A stretch of DNA of 64,000 nt, taken from positions 62,001 to 126,000 of the forward strand of contig NZ_QUEE01000013.1 in assembly GCF_003477885.1 (NCBI RefSeq), read 5' to 3'. The notes under the pieces are model-generated. The model was not told the origin of the DNA. It ran no database searches and was given only the letters and a program-made list of their open reading frames with translations. Below, in pieces: positions 7,696-15,582 of the stretch; positions within the stretch are counted from its first letter, which is position 1, and every line of letters begins with the position of its first letter. The DNA is from Lachnotalea sp. AF33-28. GTDB lineage: Bacteria; Bacillota; Clostridia; Lachnospirales; Lachnospiraceae. The translations under genes and the position numbers were made by a program.

Positions 7696-8385
7696 ATGTT
7701 TGAAAAATTTGCGAAAAGCTTTTATCTGAATTTTATTAAGGAAGAGCGTTGGCGGTATATCGCGGACGGCCTGCTGGTGACGCTGGAGGTGACATTTTTC
7801 GCCTGCCTGATCGGCATCTGTCTTGGCTTTTTAGTGGCGATTATCCGTTCAACCTATGACAAAACCCGTAAGCTGAAGATCGCGAATGCCATCTGCCGCG
7901 TTTATCTTACGGTGATCCGCGGCACGCCTGTGGTGGTGCAGCTGCTGATTATCTATTTCGTGGTATTCGGTTCTGTGGATATCAACAAGGTCCTGGTGGC
8001 GATCATCGCCTTCGGCATCAATTCCGGCGCATATGTGGCGGAAATTGTGCGAAGCGGCATCATGTCGGTGCCGGAGGGACAGGCAGAAGCCGGACGCAGC
8101 CTGGGATTTAACTATGTGCAGACCATGCGCTATATTGTGATGCCTCAGGCTTTCAAAAATGTACTGCCCGCTTTGGGCAACGAGTTCATCGTGCTCTTAA
8201 AGGAAACCTCTGTTTCAGGATACATAGCGCTGCAGGATCTGACCAAGGGGGGCGATATCATACGAAGCCGTACCTTTGCTTCCATGCCTCTGCTAGCAGT
8301 GGCGCTGATTTATCTGTGTATGGTGATGCTGTTTCAGTTTTTTGTAACACGTCTGGAAAGGAGGCTGCACAGAAGTGAGCGGTAG
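7696..8385 (+). CDS. Amino-acid ABC transporter permease (HisM family)
   Basis: This 229-residue inner-membrane protein has the HisM/GlnP permease architecture. TVIRGTPVVVQLLIIYF is the family signature, and the EAA coupling loop reads EAGRSLGFNYVQTMRYIVMPQA. About five membrane helices are visible. It forms the pore with the binding protein encoded at 6890 and the ATPase encoded at 8375. The end of the gene overlaps the ATPase start by 11 bases. Confidence 0.93.
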   Translation: MFEKFAKSFYLNFIKEERWRYIADGLLVTLEVTFFACLIGICLGFLVAIIRSTYDKTRKLKIANAICRVYLTVIRGTPVVVQLLIIYFVVFGSVDINKVLVAIIAFGINSGAYVAEIVRSGIMSVPEGQAEAGRSLGFNYVQTMRYIVMPQAFKNVLPALGNEFIVLLKETSVSGYIALQDLTKGGDIIRSRTFASMPLLAVALIYLCMVMLFQFFVTRLERRLHRSER

Positions 8386-9121
8386 AAATGCACAGCCTTT
8401 GATACAGGCAGAAAATATTATAAAGACCTATGGCGCGATGAATGCCTTAAACGGTGTGTCTCTGGATATTTATCAGGGCGATGTGGTGCTGATCGTCGGG
8501 CCATCCGGCTCGGGCAAGAGCACATTCCTGCGCTGTCTGAATCTGCTGGAGGTTCCAACCAGCGGACATATCTATTTTGAAGGAACGGACATCACGGACA
8601 AAAAGGTGGATATCAATGCGCACCGTCAGAAGATGGGGATGGTATTCCAGCTGTTTCATCTCTTTCCCCACATGTCCGTCATGAAAAACCTGACGCTGGC
8701 GCCGATGAAGCTGCAGGGAAAAAGCCGTGAAGAAGCGGAAGAGCAGGCGATGAAGCTGTTAGAGAGAGTCGGCCTCAAAGACCGGGCGGACGCCTATCCG
8801 GACCAGCTCTCCGGCGGTCAGAAACAGAGGATCGCAATTGTCCGGGCGCTCTGCATGAATCCGGATGTGATGCTGTTTGACGAGCCTACTTCAGCGCTTG
8901 ATCCTGAGATGGTGGGTGAGGTCTTAAATGTTATGCGAGAGCTGGCAGAGGAGCATATGACCATGGTGGTGGTAACCCATGAGATGGGATTTGCCAGGGA
9001 AGTGGCCTCCAGAGTGATTTTTATGGATCAGGGAAGCATTATCGAAGAAAATGAACCGAAAGAATTTTTCGACCATCCGAAGAGCGAAAGGCTGAAAAAC
9101 TTCTTGAGTAAGGTTTTATAA
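8375..9121 (+). CDS. Amino-acid ABC transporter ATP-binding protein
   Basis: The 248-residue ATPase has Walker A GPSGSGKST, the signature LSGGQ, Walker B VMLFDEPTS and the switch histidine in VVVTHEMGFA, as in GlnQ/HisP proteins. It starts at GTG 8375, ten bases after AAAGGAGG (8357-8364), inside the 3' end of the permease gene, so the two are translationally coupled. It powers import of the ligand bound by the lipoprotein encoded at 6890. Confidence 0.95.
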   Translation: MSGRNAQPLIQAENIIKTYGAMNALNGVSLDIYQGDVVLIVGPSGSGKSTFLRCLNLLEVPTSGHIYFEGTDITDKKVDINAHRQKMGMVFQLFHLFPHMSVMKNLTLAPMKLQGKSREEAEEQAMKLLERVGLKDRADAYPDQLSGGQKQRIAIVRALCMNPDVMLFDEPTSALDPEMVGEVLNVMRELAEEHMTMVVVTHEMGFAREVASRVIFMDQGSIIEENEPKEFFDHPKSERLKNFLSKVL

Positions 9122-9132
9122 AGAGTTTATAC

Positions 9133-9180
9133 AAATCCCTTCACTGCAGAGAAAGAAAGACTTGCAGCGGAGGGATTTTA
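9133..9180 (+). terminator. Terminator of the amino-acid ABC operon
   Basis: A 16-base stem, AAATCCCTTCACTGCA (9133-9148) against TGCAGCGGAGGGATTT (9163-9178), with two G-T wobbles, is followed by TTA-rich sequence. Confidence 0.75.
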
Positions 9181-9217
9181 TATTATAATGAGATTTATAA
9201 TAACCGGAGGTGCGCGC

Positions 9218-9628
9218 ATGAATGAGGAACTGTATCAGATGATGAAAAGGATGGAAGAGGCAAACAGAAAGCAGGAAGAGTACGCAAGAAAACAGTACCG
9301 GATGACGGTGATCATGGCTTCGGCCTGTGTCGGCGTGCTGATACTGGCTGTCCTCTGTGTCATCGTTCTGCTGCCGCGGGTGAACACGATCATGAACGAT
9401 CTGGAGGTCTCCATGACAGGCGTAAAAACAGCCGCAGGCCAGCTGGAAAATATGGATCTGGAGAAGCTGTTCGCGGATCTGGACAGTCTGGTGTCTTCCA
9501 GCGAGGAAAGCATGAGCCAGGCCATGGAGAAGCTTGACGCCATAGATATGGATACGCTCAATGAGGCCATACAGGATCTGGCGAATATCGTGCGGCCTCT
9601 GTCCAGGTTATTTGGAAACGGTTCTTGA
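9218..9628 (+). CDS. Small membrane protein with periplasm-facing coiled coil
   Basis: The 136-residue product has a charged N terminus (about 1-28), one transmembrane helix (about 29-55, TVIMASACVGVLILAVLCVIVLL) and an extracytoplasmic amphipathic coiled-coil region rich in Asp, Glu, Leu and Met up to residue 125. I do not recognise a named family. ATG 9218 follows CCGGAGG; an in-frame ATG at 9188 has no site. It follows the amino-acid ABC terminator and precedes a tandem hairpin repeat. Confidence 0.65.
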   Translation: MNEELYQMMKRMEEANRKQEEYARKQYRMTVIMASACVGVLILAVLCVIVLLPRVNTIMNDLEVSMTGVKTAAGQLENMDLEKLFADLDSLVSSSEESMSQAMEKLDAIDMDTLNEAIQDLANIVRPLSRLFGNGS

Positions 9629-9634
9629 AGGAGC

Positions 9635-9748
9635 AGCACACTGAAGTGTGCGTAGGTCATCAACCTTCGGTTGGTGACATTATTAAGAGGAAGCACACTG
9701 AAGTGTGCGCAGGTCATCAACCTTCGGTTGGTGACATTATTAAGAGGA
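9635..9748. repeat. Twin-hairpin repeat, two tandem 57-bp copies
   Basis: Copies at 9635-9691 and 9692-9748 differ at one base (9652 T, 9709 C). Each contains a hairpin GCACACT/AGTGTGC and a second one GTCATCAACC/GGTTGGTGAC. The last bases of the second copy (TAAGAGGA) form part of the ribosome site of the gene at 9759. Single related copies occur at 40593-40636 and 44009-44050. Confidence 0.85.
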
Positions 9749-9758
9749 GGTTACAGTG

Positions 9759-10763
9759 ATGACAAACAGAGAAAGGTTTCATGCCGCATTAAACGGCGTG
9801 CGGACAGCCGACAGGCTTCCCACCGTGGAGTGGGCGCCCTGGTGGGATATCACGCAGAGAGCCTGGGAACAGCAGGGCCTTCCTGCAGGACTTACCAATC
9901 TGGAGGTAAATGAGTACTGGGGGCTGGATCTGCTGCAGCAGGTCTGCATCAATCACAAGTCTCCAAAACTTCCGGCGCCCGCCCACAACGGAGCTCCGGT
10001 GGTTCATTCCGCAAAGGAATACGATGAGATGAAAGAAAAGGGGTATCTTTACAACAAAGATATGCTGATTCCCACACTGGACTATCTGCGTACCTTAAAA
10101 GAGCGGCACGAATCGGGCGAGCTGGTGATCTGGATGACATTAGAGGGGTATTTCTGGTATCCGAGGACGCTCATGGGGATAGAAGAGCATCTGTATGCTT
10201 TTTATGATGAGCCGGAACTGATGCACCGTATGAATCAGGACAACATGGAGTTCCAGCAATATGCGGTAGAGGAATTCTGCAAGATCCTCACGCCGGATTT
10301 CATGACCTTTGCGGAGGACATGTCCTATAATCAGGGCCCCATGCTGTCGAAGGACTGTTATGATGAATTTATCGCGCCCTACTATGTCCGGATTGTGCCG
10401 CAGTTAAAATCCCACGGAATTAAGGTGGTTGTGGATACGGACGGCAACTTAGAGCCGATGCTGCCCTGGCTATTGGAATCCGGCATTGAAGGGGTGCTGC
10501 CCTTAGAGAGGCAGGCCGGAGTGGATGTAAACCGTATTAAGAAGCAGTATCCCCAGCTGTTTGTGCTGGGAGGCTATGATAAGACGATCATGCATCTGGG
10601 TGAAGATGCCATGCGTCAGGAGTTTGAACGGATCCTGCCCGCCATGCGCGTGGGGGGCTATGTGCCCGGCGTCGATCACCAGACGCCTCCGGATGTGACG
10701 ATGGAACAGTATAAAATCTATCTGAAGCTTCAGGAGGAATACAGCCGCAAAGCTTTAGAGTAA
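9759..10763 (+). CDS. Uroporphyrinogen decarboxylase-family protein
   Basis: This 334-residue protein has the UroD/MtaA TIM-barrel fold, visible in ILTPDFMTFAEDMSYNQGPM, SHGIKVVVDTDGNLEPMLPWL and FVLGGYDKTIMHLG. Members of this family in gut Clostridia are often methyltransferases or uncharacterised enzymes rather than haem synthesis enzymes, and no haem genes are near. ATG 9759 lies eight bases after AAGAGGAGG (9742-9750), which is partly supplied by the twin-hairpin repeat; GTG 9756 is less likely. The substrate is unknown. Confidence 0.8.
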   Translation: MTNRERFHAALNGVRTADRLPTVEWAPWWDITQRAWEQQGLPAGLTNLEVNEYWGLDLLQQVCINHKSPKLPAPAHNGAPVVHSAKEYDEMKEKGYLYNKDMLIPTLDYLRTLKERHESGELVIWMTLEGYFWYPRTLMGIEEHLYAFYDEPELMHRMNQDNMEFQQYAVEEFCKILTPDFMTFAEDMSYNQGPMLSKDCYDEFIAPYYVRIVPQLKSHGIKVVVDTDGNLEPMLPWLLESGIEGVLPLERQAGVDVNRIKKQYPQLFVLGGYDKTIMHLGEDAMRQEFERILPAMRVGGYVPGVDHQTPPDVTMEQYKIYLKLQEEYSRKALE

Positions 10764-10773
10764 TGGCTGTAAA

Positions 10774-10804
10774 ACGGCGGCTTTGATTTCTCAAAAGCCG
10801 CCGT
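10774..10804 (-). terminator. Terminator of the ABC-2 exporter operon
   Basis: A perfect 11-bp stem, ACGGCGGCTTT (10774-10784) and AAAGCCGCCGT (10794-10804), sits between convergent genes. Read on the minus strand it is followed by TTTTAC. Confidence 0.7.
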
Positions 10805-10814
10805 AAAATAAGCT

Positions 10815-11555
10815 TTACTCCCACTTAAAGCATATTACCGCGATTCCGGTACAGAGAACGGTCACGGTTCCCATCACGGTAATGGGAAGCCAGACGCTGC
10901 CGGCCGGAAGACCAAGAGAAGTTTCTTTCATAAGTTGAATTCCCTGGGTCATGGGGAATACACGGATGATCTTTTGCATCATTTCAGGCATGACTTCAAA
11001 CGGTAATGTCGCGCCGGAAAAAATAAGCATGGGAAAATAGAGCACACAGGCAATCACACTCGCGGTCTTTTCGTTTTTCGCGATGCCGCCCACCATCATT
11101 CCGATGCTCAGCGTAGATACCATCGTCAGCATCCAGCTCCCCAAAAACGCCAGCCACGAACCATGAATGGTGACATTCCAAAACAACTTTGCCACAGGCA
11201 GCAGGGTCATCATGGATAAAACAGCATAAATCACATAGATTGTGAACTCCACAGCCAGAAGCATAACAGGACTTACCGGGGTCACTTGAAAGCGTTTCAG
11301 GATTTTGCGCTCCCGGTATTCCGCCACCACCAGGGGCAGCCCCATCAAGCCCCCCGCACAGATGGAGATTGTGCAAAGCGCGCCAAAGGACTGATCTAAA
11401 AAGGTGTATGCTGTGCCAGCGGCAGATTTAGTGCCATAGAGAAATCCTAGGATGACCAAGACCAAAAGCGGCATGATGATTGCGAAAATCACCATATTCA
11501 TATTTCGGATACTGAGCTTCAACTCATTTTTCAAGAGCGTTCCAAAGGTTCTCAT
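10815..11555 (-). CDS. ABC-2 type transporter permease
   Basis: The 246-residue product has six hydrophobic segments and the ABC-2 membrane domain typical of drug, lipid or bacteriocin exporters, with YRERKILKRFQVTPVSP as the cytoplasmic coupling motif. Its ATG overlaps the stop of the ATPase gene (ATGA), so the two are coupled. With the ATPase encoded at 11552 it would form a simple two-component exporter. The cargo is unknown, although the MerR regulator upstream suggests drug or stress inducibility. Confidence 0.87.
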   Translation of the reverse strand: MRTFGTLLKNELKLSIRNMNMVIFAIIMPLLVLVILGFLYGTKSAAGTAYTFLDQSFGALCTISICAGGLMGLPLVVAEYRERKILKRFQVTPVSPVMLLAVEFTIYVIYAVLSMMTLLPVAKLFWNVTIHGSWLAFLGSWMLTMVSTLSIGMMVGGIAKNEKTASVIACVLYFPMLIFSGATLPFEVMPEMMQKIIRVFPMTQGIQLMKETSLGLPAGSVWLPITVMGTVTVLCTGIAVICFKWE

Positions 11556-12274
11556 TCGATTCCCTCCTCACCGGTAATCGCCAAATACGCATCCTCAAAT
11601 TTCTCACAGCTACATAGTTCTTTTGCCTGAGTTGCTGTTCCGCAGAAAACAGCCCTGCCGTTTTTAAGGATGCAGATTTCATCACACAGGGCCTCAACCT
11701 CGTCCATGAAGTGCGAAGTCAAAAAGATGGTCAGCCCTTTGCTTTTCAGATTCTCAAGTATTTTCCAGACATCCCGCCGCGCTTTTGCGTCAAGCCCGGT
11801 TGTCAGCTCGTCAAGAAAGACAAGTTTGGGATCGGGAATTAAAGCCAGAACAATGAAAAGCCGCTGGCGTTCCCCGCCGGATAGACTTTTAACCGTCCGG
11901 TTCACCTTGTCTTTGATGCCAAATTGCTTACACAGCGATTTCCAATCAGAGGGGCTTTTGTAGAGGCAAGCAGTTTCCTCGCATAGTTCCGAAACCTTGA
12001 TTTCCGGTTGGTAATCGCCCTCTTGAAATTGAACGCCTACCTCCTGGAACAAATTGCGCCGGTCTTTATGGGGATCACGGCCGAGGACGGAAATTGAGCC
12101 GCGGTCGGCCTTCTTTGTCCCCAAAATACATTCGATCGCTGTGGTCTTTCCCGCGCCGTTTGCCCCCAGCAAACCGAAAACTGTATTTTGCCGGACACAT
12201 AGGTTCAGGCTGTCCAACACAAGCAGATTGCCGTATGATTTTGACAACTGCTCGACTTTGAGTGCTTCCTGCAT
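11552..12274 (-). CDS. ABC transporter ATP-binding protein, DrrA/CcmA type
   Basis: The 240-residue ATPase shows Walker A GANGAGKTT, signature LSGGERQRL, Walker B LVFLDELTTGLD and switch region LTSHFMDEVEAL. This pattern is typical of single-domain ATPases paired with ABC-2 permeases. Its start follows AAAAAGGAGG on the minus strand. It is preceded by a MerR-type promoter (12304-12334) and lies in an operon with the ABC-2 permease and downstream of the MerR regulator gene. Export of a toxic compound is a reasonable inference. Confidence 0.92.
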   Translation of the reverse strand: MQEALKVEQLSKSYGNLLVLDSLNLCVRQNTVFGLLGANGAGKTTAIECILGTKKADRGSISVLGRDPHKDRRNLFQEVGVQFQEGDYQPEIKVSELCEETACLYKSPSDWKSLCKQFGIKDKVNRTVKSLSGGERQRLFIVLALIPDPKLVFLDELTTGLDAKARRDVWKILENLKSKGLTIFLTSHFMDEVEALCDEICILKNGRAVFCGTATQAKELCSCEKFEDAYLAITGEEGIE

Positions 12275-12303
12275 TCATATATCCTCCTTTTTGTGATGAT
12301 AAA

Positions 12304-12343
12304 AGAATACCATCAATGAAAACATTGGTGGTAAGATGGAGGG
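12304..12343 (-). promoter_or_regulatory. MerR-type promoter of the ABC exporter
   Basis: On the minus strand TTACCA (12334-12329) and TATTCT (12309-12304) are separated by 19 bases, the over-long spacer used by MerR activators. The spacer region holds an inverted repeat TACCATCAATG (12308-12318) / CATTGGTGGTA (12323-12333) with one mismatch. CCCTCCAT (12343-12336, minus strand) precedes it and recurs upstream of the regulator gene. Confidence 0.65.
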
Positions 12344-12344
12344 T

Positions 12345-13088
12345 TTATGAATATTGTCTTTTCATTTTCTGTAACATTTCCATCAGGATGACGGCGTTTT
12401 TCTCCGCCGCAGATAGAGAGAAAATCAACTGGTCACAAGCCGAGATAATATCGTCGGATGGTCTCGGCGTGTTGAGCGCAGCCTTAATATCCACATTGGG
12501 ATTTTGGGTTAGCTGCCGGAGCATCCGCAAAATGGCCTCCAGCGAGTAATTGGCACAGCGCAGGGAGCGGATAATTTTCAGCCGTTTGATGTCATCACCG
12601 GTATAGATACGATAGCCGTTTTCTTTCCGCTTAACCGCCAGCAAACCGTTCATTTCCCAGTTTCGCAGGGCGTCCATTGAAATGCCTAAATACTCGGATA
12701 CTTCTTTCCGCTTCATAAAAGCCCTGTTTTCTTGGGTTTCACCGGATATGATTTGTTTTACAATGTGGATTGCATCCTCCGCATTGTCACGCTCTTGGCG
12801 CAGCCCGCTTACATATGTTTCCGTAAGGGTAAGGGCCTGATCAAACTTACCCGCTGCCGACAGCTTGACCATTTGAAATATTTTTTTTCGCAGGCCATTC
12901 TGCAGAATTTCAATCTGAAAGGCGGTACGGGCAAGCCGGATTTGCTCAATGTGAAAATCCGTAAAGATCCGATACCCATTCGATTTCCGCTCTGGCCTTG
13001 GAATAATGCCCCATTCTTCATACAGACGCACTGTATTTGGATGTATTCCAATCATGGCAGCGACCTGCGAAGTTGTGTATGTGTTCAC
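12345..13088 (-). CDS. MerR family regulator with two helix-turn-helix domains
   Basis: The 247-residue protein has an N-terminal MerR domain (YTTSQVAAMIGIHPNTVRLYEEWG) and a second MerR-like domain near residue 126 (RKEVSEYLGISMDALRNWEMNG), each followed by the NGYRI wing. A coiled segment separates them. It begins with GTG 13088 after GGAGGTGG. The gene lies directly upstream of the ABC exporter it probably controls. Two DNA-binding domains in one chain could act as an intramolecular dimer; this is inference. The inducer is unknown. Confidence 0.88.
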   Translation of the reverse strand: MNTYTTSQVAAMIGIHPNTVRLYEEWGIIPRPERKSNGYRIFTDFHIEQIRLARTAFQIEILQNGLRKKIFQMVKLSAAGKFDQALTLTETYVSGLRQERDNAEDAIHIVKQIISGETQENRAFMKRKEVSEYLGISMDALRNWEMNGLLAVKRKENGYRIYTGDDIKRLKIIRSLRCANYSLEAILRMLRQLTQNPNVDIKAALNTPRPSDDIISACDQLIFSLSAAEKNAVILMEMLQKMKRQYS

Positions 13089-13127
13089 GGCAGACCACCT
13101 CCAACCTATGGTATGATATCTTATTTT

Positions 13128-13152
13128 AAAAGTATGGTGTTACAATGGAGGG
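13128..13152 (-). promoter_or_regulatory. Candidate MerR operator upstream of its own gene
   Basis: Read on the minus strand, 13152-13128 aligns without gaps to 12343-12319 at the exporter promoter: 19 of 25 bases agree, including CCCTCCAT, CACCA and TTTT. TTGTAA inside it could be the -35 box of the merR promoter. Confidence 0.5.
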
Positions 13153-13313
13153 TTCTTATTATATGTCATCTGTGTTATGATTGCAAGCTGATTGCAAGGG
13201 ATGTCTAAGCTTGTATAAAAGAAAACGCTGTGATACACTTAAACTACTATAATTCACCTGCATATGAGGCAAATAAGGTGTATCTGAAAAATCGGAAATT
13301 GTAGGAGACGGTC

Positions 13314-13790
13314 ATGGACTATAAAATCAGAAAGATATCAGAGGAAGAATATGGCTTACTTGAAATCTTTTTATATGAGGCTATATTTGTGCCAGAGGGA
13401 ATGTCTGCACCGCCTAAATCCATTATTGATCAGCCGGAATTGAAAGTATATATCACTGATTTCGGAAAGAAACAAGACGATATAGGTTTAGTTGCGGAAG
13501 TTGATAAAGAGGCAGTCGGCGCAGTTTGGGTACGCATTATGAATGACTATGGACATATAGACAATGAAACTCCATCCTTTGCAATTTCAGTGCATGAGGA
13601 TTATCGGGGACTGGGAATAGGTACTGCTTTGATGAAAGAAATGCTCCGTATTCTAAATGAGAAAGGATATAAACAAGCGTCACTCGCCGTACAAAAAGCA
13701 AACTATGCCGTACAAATGTATAAAAAAATGGGGTTTGAAGTGGTTGATGAGGATGAAGAAGAATATATCATGCTTTGCCGATTGAAATAA
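13314..13790 (+). CDS. GNAT family N-acetyltransferase
   Basis: This 158-residue GNAT protein has acetyl-CoA motif A ISVHEDYRGLGIGTALM and the C-terminal AVQMYKKMGFEVVDEDEEEY. ATG 13314 follows TAGGAGACGG. The gene is more AT-rich than the flanking core genes and lies in a run of small, unrelated accessory genes (13.3-15.1 kb), suggesting acquisition by transfer. The substrate is unknown. Confidence 0.85.
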   Translation: MDYKIRKISEEEYGLLEIFLYEAIFVPEGMSAPPKSIIDQPELKVYITDFGKKQDDIGLVAEVDKEAVGAVWVRIMNDYGHIDNETPSFAISVHEDYRGLGIGTALMKEMLRILNEKGYKQASLAVQKANYAVQMYKKMGFEVVDEDEEEYIMLCRLK

Positions 13791-13843
13791 AACAGCTTTC
13801 AGCCTGTTGAACAAAAAATTTGACTTAACCGAGGAAACGGAAT

Positions 13844-14239
13844 ATGTGGATATGCCCAAAATGCGGGAGAGTATTTGAAAGAACAAATCAAGGTCATTAC
13901 TGTGGGAAAGCGCCCAAAACAGTATTAGAATATATACATTCGCAACCCATAGAAACACGCCCCCACTTAACAGAAATGATGATTATAATACAAAGCAGTG
14001 TTCCTTGTGTAAATGAACGTATATTATGGAGTATGCCATATTATGAGAAAGAAGGAAAAACCATCTCATTTTCTGCCTGTAAAAAGCACATCAGTTTTTA
14101 TGCAGGGGTTGAAGCTATTGAAAAATTTGCATTGGAGTTAAACGAATTTGTCACTAAGAAAAATGCAATATATTTTCCTTATGATAAAGCATTACCTACA
14201 GAATTAATTGAAAATATTGTAAAATGGTGTTTAAGTTGA
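13844..14239 (+). CDS. DUF1801-like protein with N-terminal zinc ribbon
   Basis: The 131-residue product begins with a CxxC-type zinc-binding segment (CPKCGRVFERTNQGHYC, residues 4-20), followed by a DUF1801/YdhG-like domain with ERILWSMPYYEKEGKTISFSACKKHISFY. Members of that family have been linked to iron-cluster chaperoning, but function here is unknown. The gene is AT-rich and lies between a GNAT gene and a broken cupin gene. The start is the first ATG after GAGGAAACGG. Confidence 0.75.
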   Translation: MWICPKCGRVFERTNQGHYCGKAPKTVLEYIHSQPIETRPHLTEMMIIIQSSVPCVNERILWSMPYYEKEGKTISFSACKKHISFYAGVEAIEKFALELNEFVTKKNAIYFPYDKALPTELIENIVKWCLS

Positions 14240-14292
14240 TTTGATAACTTTCAGGTTGTAGAGCTGAAAAATGTGAATTCGGAGGAATGAAT

Positions 14293-14558
14293 ATGTTATT
14301 GGATTTTAATGATATGAAAGAAATTACTGCTCCGGGCATGAATGCTATTCATATCGGTGGCTCAATTGGTCTGCATAAGCACGAAACAAGCGATGATATT
14401 AACTATGTATTATCTGGAAATGGAAAAGCCATTTGCGATGGAAAAGAAGAAATATTAAGAAAAGGAACTTGTCATATTTGTAAAAAGGTTCTGAACATAG
14501 TATCATCAATACAGGCGATGAAGATTTACTCCTTATCACAGTAGTTGTAGAACGGTAA
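14293..14558 (+). pseudogene. Cupin-domain protein, frameshifted
   Basis: The frame from ATG 14293 (after GGAGG at 14281-14285) encodes a small cupin: GLHKHETSDDINYVLSGNGK carries the usual metal-ligand histidines. At the A run 14482-14486 the frame is lost and the downstream cupin strands (GSEHSIINTGDEDLLLITVV) continue in another frame to the stop at 14556-14558. One extra A would restore a complete protein of about 88 residues. This could be a true mutation, a phase-variable homopolymer, or a sequencing error. Confidence 0.75.
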
Positions 14559-14723
14559 GTTTCAGTTGATGGAGCGAACGGAATTGAATATGTAGAGAGG
14601 AAAGTCAGTTTATTTGGACTGATACGTGTAACGAGGGCAGTTTTGCCGATTACACATAGACAACGCAATGGCCATATTTTCAATGGAGCGGACGACTGAA
14701 TTTACAGGAGGATAAGATAAGGA

Positions 14724-15131
14724 ATGAATTCTATGGAAAGTGAAAATAAAAGCTATTTTGAATGCTTTGCTTTTGGTGATAGCCCTGAAATGGCGGACGA
14801 ACTTTTGGATCTGGTACTTACCGGAAAGAAAACCGCAACAGTCTCGATCGTATTGGAGGATGAGCAGACACCAAACGTTGGTGATTTATCGCTTGTACTC
14901 GATGGGCGTGGCAAACCGGCCTGTGTGATAAAGACGGTGTATCTTGAAACCGTTAAGTTTTGCGACTTAACTTGGGATATGGTAAAACTGGAGGGCGAGG
15001 ACGAAAATTTAGAACAATGGAGAGAGGGAAATATACGCTATTGGACACGGGACGCTGCCAAGCGCGGTTATACTTTTACCGCTCAAACGCCTATCACGTT
15101 TGAGCGCTTTGAGGTGGTGGAGGTGCTATAA
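14724..15131 (+). CDS. ASCH domain protein
   Basis: The 135-residue product matches the ASCH fold (PUA-like beta barrel): AFGDSPEMADELLDLVLTGKK near the N terminus, GKPACVIKTVYLETVKFCDL in the middle and WREGNIRYWTRDA near the C terminus. Some ASCH proteins bind RNA or hydrolyse modified nucleosides; no specific role can be assigned. AGGAGG at 14706-14711 precedes ATG 14724. It is the last of the small accessory genes in this stretch. Confidence 0.8.
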   Translation: MNSMESENKSYFECFAFGDSPEMADELLDLVLTGKKTATVSIVLEDEQTPNVGDLSLVLDGRGKPACVIKTVYLETVKFCDLTWDMVKLEGEDENLEQWREGNIRYWTRDAAKRGYTFTAQTPITFERFEVVEVL

Positions 15132-15164
15132 CCCATACAAGGTTTACTGCTCTGTCCGAACATG

Positions 15165-15215
15165 CGCGGGAAGTTTGCGGCAACTTTGAATAGTAACAGT
15201 TCCGTCTATATAATC
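15165..15215 (+). repeat. Fragment of the large palindromic element (right tail)
   Basis: Sequence resembling the right end of the elements at 22982 and 40507 is present: CGCGGGAAGTTTGCGGCA followed shortly by GTAACAG. No matching left arm is visible, so this is a remnant. Confidence 0.5.
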
Positions 15216-15237
15216 AATACAAAATATAAACGGCTAC

Positions 15238-15266
15238 TTGACAAGTCCGCCCGCATATACTATGGT
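15238..15266 (+). promoter_or_regulatory. Promoter of the NiCo riboswitch and CDF transcript
   Basis: TTGACA (15238-15243) and TATGGT (15261-15266) are spaced by 17 bases. A short hairpin TTTGCGC/GCGCAAA (15279-15306) opens the transcript before the aptamer. Confidence 0.6.
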
Positions 15267-15303
15267 AGAGGGAATCTCTTTGCGCTGCATGACGCTGCGG
15301 CGC

Positions 15304-15458
15304 AAACTGATCAGGCAGCAGGCTGTATGGCAGGAACGATCATATGCCGCAGCGGCGTGTTTAATGGCCGTAGCATACAGCGGCGTAGCCGGGCTAGAAT
15401 TTTCAGCAGATGATAAAGCATCTGTGGGACAGTAGCATGCCCCGCGGGTGTTTTTTTA
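15304..15458 (+). promoter_or_regulatory. NiCo (czcD) riboswitch with expression terminator
   Basis: The segment resembles the Ni2+/Co2+-sensing aptamer: ACTGATCAGGCAGCAGG at the 5' side, a stem GCTGTATG/CATACAGC (15322-15381), GCCGGGC, a stem CAGATG/CATCTG (15407-15424) and the conserved GGGACAGT (15426-15433) that closes onto ACTG (15306-15309). It is followed at once by a terminator ATGCCC-CGC-GGGTGT plus a T run (15437-15457). The downstream gene is a cation efflux protein, the standard partner of this class. Metal binding is expected to favour read-through and so turn efflux on. Confidence 0.88.
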
Positions 15459-15493
15459 TATCATAGGGGTAGGGTGTCAAAAGTAAATTTTAG

Positions 15494-15542
15494 CCTATTG
15501 AGTAAAAACACTCCGCTTAGAATCGCACTGCGGCGGGAAGGA
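15494..15542 (+). repeat. Terminator-like dispersed repeat, copy B (partial)
   Basis: This copy contains CCTATTGAGT and the shared core ACTCCGCTTAGAATCG followed by CACTGCGGCGGGAAGG. It lies between the riboswitch terminator and the CDF gene. The left arm of the first hairpin is missing. Confidence 0.6.
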
Positions 15543-15582
15543 ACCGGCATTTTCATGGCGTGACAAGGAGAGGAAAGTGAGG

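Noticed and set aside
13844..14239. Transposase or phage gene within the AT-rich patch
   Set aside because: All four frames there match small accessory domains; no integrase, transposase or terminal repeats were seen.
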